A stretch of DNA of 5,428 nt from Bifidobacteriaceae bacterium (GTDB lineage: Bacteria > Actinomycetota > Actinomycetes > Actinomycetales > WQXJ01). Below, one piece after another: positions 1-4,516 of this stretch. A program made the translations under genes and the position numbers. Under the pieces are notes generated by a model that was not told where the DNA came from, did no database searches, and saw nothing but the letters and a program-made list of their open reading frames with translations. The stretch spans positions 1 through 5,428 of the forward strand of contig JAITJY010000007.1 of the NCBI GenBank assembly GCA_031278675.1, read 5' to 3'. Positions within the stretch are counted from its first letter, which is position 1. Every line of letters starts with the position of its first letter.

Positions 1-2
1 AG

Positions 3-203
3 CCTTTGGCTGTGGTCTTGGACGCGATGGGGCCGCTCGCCCAAACGAGATGGGCCGTGTGGCGGCGCAAGCAGCACCTGGAAGACTCCGCTCCCGAGCA
101 GTTCCAAGACCTGCGCGACCAGTGCTTCGCCTTTGCTGATCCCGTGCTTGGCGGCGAGGCCGCTGGACGACGGTGGACGCCATCGGATCACTCCTGGCGT
201 TGA
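3..203 (+). CDS. AbiEii-family nucleotidyltransferase toxin, C-terminal end (partial)
   Basis: The gene enters from the left edge already in frame and ends at a TGA at 201-203, so only the last 66 residues are visible. The visible part reads as a real protein end with strong G/C third positions. It has the order I associate with the C-terminus of AbiEii (DUF1814) proteins: a Trp-rich basic patch (RWAVWRRK), a helix with PEQFQDL, the block FADPVLGG, and a closing tryptophan motif (RRWTPSDHSWR). AbiEii proteins are the toxin half of type IV toxin-antitoxin abortive-infection systems and transfer nucleotides to RNA; the antitoxin AbiEi is usually encoded just upstream, outside this window. The catalytic nucleotidyltransferase core is not in view, so activity cannot be judged. 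The assignment rests on the C-terminal pattern only; an unrelated protein with a similar tail is possible. Confidence 0.6.
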   Translation, partial: PLAVVLDAMGPLAQTRWAVWRRKQHLEDSAPEQFQDLRDQCFAFADPVLGGEAAGRRWTPSDHSWR

Positions 204-284
204 CCTCCTTCACAACCCGCAGCCAACAAACAGCCGCACGGAAAATACATTCTCATCGCTGGGCGCCGACGAAGTAGGCTGGGG

Positions 285-330
285 CCGGAAGCTGGGAGCC
301 AAACCGAGGCCCGACTCCCAGCCTGTCCGG
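285..330 (+). terminator. Hairpin downstream of the AbiEii-like gene, possible terminator
   Basis: GCTGGGAG (291-298) pairs perfectly with CTCCCAGC (315-322). An outer CCGG (285-288) pairs with CCGG (327-330) across a small internal loop. A second tiny hairpin with a TTTT loop follows at 341-350. There is no proper U-tract directly after the stem, and the hairpin lies 80 bp past the stop codon, so termination is only a guess. It could equally be an RNA structure or a protein-binding site. Confidence 0.3.
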
Positions 331-499
331 GGCGTATCAGCCGTTTTCGGTTGAATATTCCTCACCAAAGCCGGCGAGCAACTCGGCGCAGCTTCTTTGA
401 ACGTGGCCAGGCAAGCCAAAGCCGGACCACGGGACCTCTCGGCAGTCCCAGGACTCCGCCACGCCACGATTCGCCCCAAGATTCGACACGCCATCAGAT

Positions 500-513
500 C
501 GGTGCGCGCACCG
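500..513. repeat. Perfect 14-bp palindrome, candidate operator
   Basis: CGGTGCGCGCACCG is self-complementary over all 14 positions. It lies about 210 bp upstream of the ATG of the three-gene operon, in the only long non-coding stretch before it. A dimeric HTH repressor could bind such a site, and an XRE-like protein is encoded by the second gene of the operon. The sequence is very GC-rich, which raises the chance of such palindromes arising without function. Confidence 0.25.
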
Positions 514-683
514 GCACACGTACCTCCCTTCCCCTTGCTGGGACGATAGGGTCAAGCTGTGTTCCCTCCCGGCTTCGCAGCAGTTTTCGTTTTCGAGGCA
601 TAGACGCCCATGCCCGCCTGCGGCAATCGCTCCGTCGGCGCAGCCATCCTTTGCGCGCCCGAAGCAGCCCACTCCCCAGAGCC

Positions 684-699
684 GGGAGCCGACGCTCCC
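684..699 (+). promoter_or_regulatory. Short hairpin just upstream of the operon's ribosome site
   Basis: GGGAGC (684-689) and GCTCCC (694-699) form a perfect 6-bp stem with a 4-nt CGAC loop. It ends 13 nt before the GGAG Shine-Dalgarno sequence (713-716) of the gene starting at 722. In the transcript it would fold in the leader; as DNA it could be a small operator. No pairing with the ribosome site is evident, so an effect on translation is speculative. Confidence 0.25.
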
Positions 700-721
700 C
701 TGCCGAACCTCTGGAGCCGCC

Positions 722-1180
722 ATGGCGGGTAATGAGGAAGTCTCTCACGCAAGAGAGGCCTGGGCAGTAGACGCGCGACTGGGTGACGCGTTCCGCGTCG
801 CAACGGCCGCCGTCGCAGACGCCAACCGTGACAAGAAGGAGCCGCGACCCTACATTTGCGTGGCTGAATTGCCCAGCGAGTCAACCTGGCGCGGCATGGC
901 TCGTCTCACGAGCGGCGCCGGTGATCGTCCGGAAGACCTGCCTAGTCGGGCGAACCAAGCGTGCGGACTGTCGGATCCAGGGTGGTGGTCTGTACGGTTT
1001 GTGCGCCTGGTCAAGAAACGTTGGACAGGACACCCCCACTTGTGCAAGGGTTTACCTCTTCTGCCCGACGACGAGCGGAAGGCAATTCTCGACCACTACA
1101 GGCAGCACCAGAGGGACAAGAAACGCAAGAATCAGACGATGGCGAGCGTGGGAACCTCCCCGAGGCTCAGCACCCCATGA
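722..1180 (+). CDS. Hypothetical protein, first gene of the peptidase operon (152 aa)
   Basis: I do not recognise this protein. The ATG at 722 is the only good start in its open frame and has a GGAG ribosome site at 713-716 with 5-nt spacing. The product is soluble, with no signal peptide or membrane segment. Residues about 10-35 look helical; a stretch with PYICVAEL (43-50) and WWSVRFVRLVKKRW (88-101) suggests beta strands. A strongly basic tail follows (HQRDKKRKN, 129-137). The stretch LPLLPDDERKAILDHY (111-126) could be a closing helix of a small globular fold. Its stop codon overlaps the next start as ATGA (1177-1180), so it is translationally coupled to the HTH gene and probably works with it. 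Codon 111 is a TTA leucine (1052-1054), rare in GC-rich actinobacteria and in some of them a point of developmental control. The reading frame is well supported by codon pattern; function is unknown. Confidence 0.72.
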   Translation: MAGNEEVSHAREAWAVDARLGDAFRVATAAVADANRDKKEPRPYICVAELPSESTWRGMARLTSGAGDRPEDLPSRANQACGLSDPGWWSVRFVRLVKKRWTGHPHLCKGLPLLPDDERKAILDHYRQHQRDKKRKNQTMASVGTSPRLSTP

Positions 1181-2079
1181 GCGCCGGCTTCACCCTGACT
1201 GACCCGCCCTGTGGCGTGGATCGCGGATTGTGGTGTGCGGGCACCGGCGATTCTCCCGAAACCGGGGCGCTTTGGTTGCTGTCGTGGGAGCGTGAGGCGC
1301 TTGCTTTGGGCGTGATCGCCGGGTTCGGGTCTGACTTCGTGTACATGTGGCCGGTCACTTTGGCGGAACAATTCGCGTTCCGCCCGGCAGTGATTGCCGG
1401 GCCAGCATCGTTCGGAACGAAACTGGCGGTGTGGCCCTCACGGGAGATGCCTGTTGGGCTCCACCTGTTGGACCGCCCTCTCGGTCGAGTCTGGTCGGCC
1501 AAGACGATGGCGTTGATTGAGGACGCGGTTGAGGCGGGCAATCCGCTGCCAGCATCGTTGCGGTACGCCCCGGAGTGTGTTGACAGCGTCGATGCGGAGG
1601 ATGCCGATGACGCGATGATCGGGCTTTGGAACGCGATCTGCTGGAATGCGTGGCCTCCGCTGACCATCGGCGCAATGCCCCTGAGCACCGACGCCCTCGC
1701 CGCCAACAACCTCGACGCCGCAAGAGTGGCGCAGATACTGGGCTTGCAGACGCGAGAGATCAGCGGCCTATTCGAGCAGACCCAGTTCCCGACCGCTGAG
1801 CAGATTTCCGCGCTGGCCAGCGCAGCAGGGGTCGAGGACCCTCTCGACCTGCTCGAACCGCCCAGCGACGCGGATGCGCTGGAGCAAGCGGCTCCGCGCT
1901 GGAAGCGGTCGGTTCTGCGGCTCGCTGACCACCTCGGTTTGGGCGAAGCCGAAACCCGTGATGCCATCCGAGCGGAATTCGCCCTCGCAGCCCGCTCGAC
2001 TGCACCCGATGGATTGATGCAAGCGGCCATCGACAGGCTCATGTCCTGGGCCGCCCCCGATGACAAGGCACACCAATGA
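1177..2079 (+). CDS. XRE-like HTH protein with unassigned N-terminal domain (300 aa)
   Basis: The start at 1177 is chosen because it forms an ATGA overlap with the preceding gene; the frame is open further upstream, but that part runs antiparallel to no conserved feature and overlaps the earlier gene. Residues about 14-160 form a domain I cannot name, rich in Trp and short hydrophobic strands (ALWLLSWERE, GVIAGFGSDFVYMWPVT, TKLAVWPSREMPVGLHLLDR); it faintly recalls a PemK/MazF-like barrel, but this is weak. Residues about 179-228 look like an XRE-type HTH: LDAARVAQILGL, then REISGLFEQ, then PTAEQISALASAAGV and DPLDLLEP. A further helical segment (241-290) may serve dimerisation. The gene overlaps the downstream ImmA/IrrE-type peptidase gene, the usual arrangement of a repressor and its protease. 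It is therefore probably a DNA-binding regulator and possibly the cleavage substrate. The HTH call is moderate; the operon position is what strengthens it. Confidence 0.7.
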   Translation: MSAGFTLTDPPCGVDRGLWCAGTGDSPETGALWLLSWEREALALGVIAGFGSDFVYMWPVTLAEQFAFRPAVIAGPASFGTKLAVWPSREMPVGLHLLDRPLGRVWSAKTMALIEDAVEAGNPLPASLRYAPECVDSVDAEDADDAMIGLWNAICWNAWPPLTIGAMPLSTDALAANNLDAARVAQILGLQTREISGLFEQTQFPTAEQISALASAAGVEDPLDLLEPPSDADALEQAAPRWKRSVLRLADHLGLGEAETRDAIRAEFALAARSTAPDGLMQAAIDRLMSWAAPDDKAHQ

Positions 2080-3116
2080 CAGGAGGGTTGGCCGGGGATC
2101 TTGCCGCTCGCAGGTGGCAGTCCGCCGCGGGCCGCCTGATCGACTGGCAGGGCGAGCGTTGGGGGACCAGCCAGCAAATGCTCTGCGACGACCCCTGGTC
2201 GGCTGTAACGAAGGCTGGAGTCACAGTCGTGCCGTCGGACGATAGCCTCGCGGGCCGCGACTGCCAGCTCTTGGGCTATTACGACAGCCGCAACTCCACG
2301 ATTTCGCTTACAAGCTCGGGAAACGATGGGCGAGACTGGTTCACCCTGCTCCATGAGTACGGTCACCACGTCCAAGCCTCTTGCCCGGAATGGGTGAACG
2401 CGCTGGCCTCCTATCAGCCGAAGAACCACAGGAAGAAGGCCAAGGAGTCCGTCGCTGACAGCTTCGCCGCCCAGGCCCTCCTTCCACGAGACTTGTTCAC
2501 TTTTGAGAGCGAAGTTCCCCGTGCGGTTGAAATCCTCGCCCTCGCCGCGGAAACCCGCGCATCGCATTGGGCTCTGATCCGCCGTGTAACAGACTTGGCT
2601 AGCCGTGAGGCGCGCTACGCGGTCGCGTTGGTGGATTCCACCGGCAAAGTGCTATTCACTGCGACCACCAGCGAAGACTTGCCTCACCCCGCCCGCAACA
2701 GCGTCCAACCTGACTTGGCTGGCTTGTTCGCGCGAGCGTCTGACAGCGACATGCGGCAGATCAAGGCTTCCATGTCGGATGGCGTGGTCGCGCTCTCCGG
2801 CTGGACCCAAGACAACCTTCAAGCCGACCTTGCCCTGGACGACGCAGGCGGGCTCGGCGTGGCTGTCATCACCCGACAGCACCGGTTCGGACCAGCGCGA
2901 TGGAGCAAATCGCGAGCAGAATGCTCGAACCCGGCTTGCGAGAAGACGTTCGAGGTGACCTCAACAACTGTCCGCTGCGGGGTTTGTCAGGAATGGAAGT
3001 GCCCCGCATGTGGTGAGTGCGCGTGCGTCCTCGATGAGACTCCCGACACGTGCCCGAAATGCTTCCTGACCTACTCCACCGAAGAACGGGAGCACCGCGA
3101 ACGCCACGAATGCTGA
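2076..3116 (+). CDS. ImmA/IrrE-family zinc metallopeptidase with zinc-ribbon tail (346 aa)
   Basis: Residues 88-98 contain WFTLLHEYGHH, a clear HExxH zinc-peptidase motif (H93, E94, H97). About 27 residues on comes KESVADSFAAQALLP (123-137), the family's second signature (usually E-x-x-A-N/D-x-F-A-x-x-LLP), where E124 may be the third metal ligand. ImmA/IrrE (DUF955) enzymes are cytosolic and typically cut a partner XRE repressor on DNA damage or another cue. Residues 180-270 form a middle domain of unknown type (YAVALVDSTGKVLF at its start). The tail is cysteine-rich: C283/C288, C301/C304, C309/C312, C315, C317 and C326/C329, enough for two zinc sites. Family members are often shorter and lack this tail. 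The ATG at 2076 overlaps the previous stop (ATGA) with AAGG seven bases upstream. An AGGAGG lies just inside the gene (2081-2086), but no usable start follows it. No signal peptide is seen. Confidence 0.88.
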   Translation: MTGGLAGDLAARRWQSAAGRLIDWQGERWGTSQQMLCDDPWSAVTKAGVTVVPSDDSLAGRDCQLLGYYDSRNSTISLTSSGNDGRDWFTLLHEYGHHVQASCPEWVNALASYQPKNHRKKAKESVADSFAAQALLPRDLFTFESEVPRAVEILALAAETRASHWALIRRVTDLASREARYAVALVDSTGKVLFTATTSEDLPHPARNSVQPDLAGLFARASDSDMRQIKASMSDGVVALSGWTQDNLQADLALDDAGGLGVAVITRQHRFGPARWSKSRAECSNPACEKTFEVTSTTVRCGVCQEWKCPACGECACVLDETPDTCPKCFLTYSTEEREHRERHEC

Positions 3117-3133
3117 CACGACCACTGTGTCAG
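3113..3133. repeat. Inverted repeat CTGACAC-N7-GTGTCAG across the peptidase stop codon
   Basis: CTGACAC (3113-3119) and GTGTCAG (3127-3133) are perfect 7-bp inverted arms around a 7-nt spacer. The left arm contains the last codon base and TGA of the peptidase gene; the right arm begins at the alternative GTG start of the next gene. There is no following T-run, so it is a poor terminator. As DNA it has the size of an operator for a dimeric HTH protein controlling the membrane-protein gene. CTGACA could also act as a -35 element, though only a weak -10 (TACCAC, 3137-3142) follows. Confidence 0.35.
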
Positions 3134-3145
3134 ACCTACCACATA

Positions 3146-3156
3146 GGCTGACAGCC
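3146..3156. repeat. 11-bp palindrome GGCTGACAGCC abutting a start codon
   Basis: GGCTG and CAGCC are perfect 5-bp arms around a single A, ending exactly one base before the ATG at 3157. It shares the core CTGACA with the left arm of the inverted repeat at 3113-3133. In RNA the single-base loop is too tight for a hairpin over the full arms, so a DNA-binding site is the more natural reading. It may be coincidence. Confidence 0.22.
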
Positions 3157-3819
3157 ATGGATACCGGAGTTCTCATCGCATGGGCGGGCGTGGTCGTGGC
3201 AGCCGCGGGCAGCGCGGCAGCATTTCTCTCATTGATGCCGGCCAAACGCGCCGCTGACGCTGCACGCGCCCAAACCGAGCTTCAGCGGCAGTTGGCTCAG
3301 GAAGCCGCGCAACCAATGGTCTGGGCTGACGTGCGCGGCAACCAACACAACGGGCAGACCATCGAGTTGGTTGTTGGCAATTCCGGCCCGACGACAGCCA
3401 CCAATGTGCGCGTCGCCATAACCCCGCCACTTCCCGGAAAGACCAATGATGGACAACACGAAACCTGCCAACAGCAGCTACGGCGCGGTCTCTCGTCGCT
3501 GGCACCTGGCCGGGAACTGCGCTGGCTGCTATTCGTGGCAGCCGAATGGAAGAAACTGCTGCCCGAGGGGGCACACACAGTCCATCACTTCACTATCGAC
3601 GCCAACGGCCCGAACGGCCCTGTGTCCACTTTCGAGTACGACATCGACCTCGCGGACATGATCCACTCATTGGCAATTCCCACGGGGACCCTCCACGACC
3701 TATCCGAGCGCCTGAAGAGGATCGAAGCGCGGATGCCCGACCCCAAACAACCCTTGCCGGTCAGAGTCACGACACCGCCAGATGAGCGCCCGGGCAAGCG
3801 TCCTGAAACGGTCGGCTGA
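3157..3819 (+). CDS. Single-pass membrane protein with cytosolic beta-sandwich-like domain (220 aa)
   Basis: Residues 4-27 (from TGVLIAWAGVV to FLSLM) form one hydrophobic helix, followed by basic residues (AKRAADAAR). By the positive-inside rule the N-terminus lies outside and the rest in the cytosol. Residues 28-52 form an amphipathic helix rich in Ala and Gln. From about 54 to 165 there are alternating strands with VVGNSGPTTATNVRV (72-86), SLAPGRELRWLLF (114-126) and STFEYDIDL (157-165). An N-x-G-x-x-x-A-x-N-V pattern of this kind occurs in CARDB-like or other Ig-like beta-sandwiches. A short helix (LSERLKRIEARM) and a Pro-rich basic tail end the protein. I know similar unnamed actinobacterial proteins but no function. 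The ATG at 3157 starts right before the helix; a GTG at 3127 in the same frame would add 10 residues, and neither has a strong ribosome site (AGG at 3145-3147 serves the ATG weakly). It could be the membrane-linked part of the neighbouring module or an unrelated gene. Confidence 0.75.
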   Translation: MDTGVLIAWAGVVVAAAGSAAAFLSLMPAKRAADAARAQTELQRQLAQEAAQPMVWADVRGNQHNGQTIELVVGNSGPTTATNVRVAITPPLPGKTNDGQHETCQQQLRRGLSSLAPGRELRWLLFVAAEWKKLLPEGAHTVHHFTIDANGPNGPVSTFEYDIDLADMIHSLAIPTGTLHDLSERLKRIEARMPDPKQPLPVRVTTPPDERPGKRPETVG

Positions 3820-3822
3820 GTC

Positions 3823-3862
3823 CTGCCGGGCATCGAGCTTCGGTCGGCAGTTGGGAGTTTGT
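3823..3862 (+). terminator. Candidate terminator after the membrane-protein gene
   Basis: CTGCCG (3823-3828) pairs with CGGCAG (3845-3850), and inside the loop CGA (3834-3836) pairs with TCG (3840-3842). A moderately T-rich run (TTGGGAGTTTGTT) follows directly. It begins 4 nt after the stop at 3819 and fits the end of the plus-strand transcript. The T-tract is interrupted, so strength is uncertain. Confidence 0.4.
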
Positions 3863-3905
3863 TCGCGTGGAACGCGCCGACGCCATCGTCCACGGCCGAC
3901 ACTCG

Positions 3906-4334
3906 CTAGATTGCGCCGAGGAGACGGTGAACCGAGGGATGCGATACTCCGACCCGCCTGGCGATCTGCCGGAGCTACAGCCCCTGAACTCGAAGCTCCT
4001 GGATTTCGGCCACCAGTTCATGGGACCCGGACAGCTTGCGTTGCCCCGTCTCGACACCTGCTTGCCGGAGCTTCCTCGCCACCGTGCTGCGATGCACACC
4101 GTGTTTCCGCGCCAGTCCCCGCGCTGTCTCACCCGCCTCGTACTCGTCCACGAGCGTCCGCTCCATTTGAGACGTGCGCGACGTTCTAGTCGACCAGGTT
4201 CCCCGCCGGATCGGCCCCCTAGCGTCTCCAACGGCCTCGTCGGAGGCCTCCGCGACCCCCTCGTTTTCCCGCCCTGACAAGGCATTTCGCAACGTCCGAG
4301 CCTTGGGGGCAACGTTCTGGAACTGGACGAGCAA
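3906..4334 (-). pseudogene. Broken double-HTH protein gene with in-frame amber codon
   Basis: Read on the minus strand, the frame from 4334 (TTG; an ATG lies at 4166) gives a recombinase-style HTH, TLVDEYEAGETARGLARKHG then VHRSTVARKLRQAGV, followed by a linker and the helix SHELVAEIQELRVQGL. A TAG at 3977-3975 stops it there. The same frame then continues with LRQIARRVGVSHPSVHRLLG, which completes a second HTH, before another TAG at 3908-3906. The intact minus-strand protein further right has Ser (QGWSYRRIAREL) where the TAG falls, so one base change TCG to TAG explains it. Such repeated HTH units occur at the C-termini of actinobacterial serine recombinases and in stand-alone DNA-binding proteins. 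No recombinase catalytic domain remains; the N-terminal part before 4166 is not convincing. The 119-aa product with one HTH could still be made, so 'broken' is an inference from the continuing homology. Confidence 0.55.
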
Positions 4335-4516
4335 GGACCCTGGTTTTTTGTGTGCCTATGGTGCGTTTTGCGAGCGTTTTCCCTTGTCGGAAGGCATTGA
4401 CGAGTGGTTCGCCATTGCCGGAACAAAGGTGCCCAGGCCGGATTGTTGGTGCTAAATCGGTTCAAGAATGCACCCGTGCCACCACGTTTTGCGTCTGGCA
4501 GGCGATACTCAGTTCG
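4335..4516. other. Unassigned intergenic sequence, possible gene remnant
   Basis: No complete gene is seen. The plus-strand frame ending in TAA at 4453-4455 is unusually rich in aromatic residues from 4315 on (FWNWTSKDP, then AYGAFCERFPL and DEWFAIAG), which reads more like protein than chance. It has no ribosome site and its upstream part lies antisense to the broken HTH gene. The local base composition is less GC-rich than the flanks. It may be the end of a decayed gene or nothing. Confidence 0.3.
4477..4500 (-). terminator. Hairpin after the minus-strand triple-HTH gene
   Basis: TGCCA (4477-4481) and TGGCA (4496-4500) pair, and after a small bulge ACG (4484-4486) pairs with CGT (4492-4494) around a TTTTG loop. 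It lies 16 bp past the stop codon of the minus-strand gene ending at 4517, where a terminator would be expected. There is no clear U-run on the minus strand beyond it, so the call is weak. Confidence 0.28.

Larger units (their letters stand above)
204..721. other. 518-bp non-coding stretch with inverted repeats
   Basis: No frame here looks like a conserved protein. Open frames exist on both strands but are Arg/Ser/Pro-rich or lack a plausible ribosome site, as expected of chance frames in GC-rich DNA. What can be seen is structure: a hairpin at 285-330, a small CCG-TTTT-CGG hairpin at 341-350, a 14-bp palindrome at 500-513 and a short hairpin at 684-699 just ahead of the next gene. The promoter of the operon starting at 722 must lie here or upstream, but I find no clear -35/-10 pair. 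A decayed gene cannot be excluded. Confidence 0.55.

Noticed and set aside
3..189. Minus-strand frame opposite the AbiEii-like tail reading like an HTH (GLAAKHGISKGEALVAQV)
   Set aside because: It looked protein-like and has a GGAG-type site near its GTG, but it becomes Pro/Arg/His-rich towards the window edge. The plus-strand frame matches a known C-terminal pattern and has a proper stop.
351..770. Plus-strand 139-codon and minus-strand 128-codon frames in the non-coding stretch
   Set aside because: Arg/Ser/Pro-rich or low-complexity composition, no ribosome sites, no motifs; typical chance frames in GC-rich DNA.
2081..2086. AGGAGG as evidence for a later start of the peptidase
   Set aside because: No in-frame ATG, GTG or TTG lies at suitable spacing downstream; the ATG at 2076 with ATGA coupling is the better start.
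1167..2567. A 466-codon open frame on the minus strand, the longest in the window
   Set aside because: It runs antisense across the HTH gene and half of the peptidase gene. The plus strand there carries the HEYGH motif, the ATGA overlaps and coding-like third positions, while the antisense product is Ser/Arg/Ala-rich without recognisable motifs.
3767..4465. Minus-strand 232-codon frame over the broken HTH gene
   Set aside because: Composition is Arg/Ser/Gly/Pro-rich, and a different frame on the same strand carries two clear HTH units.
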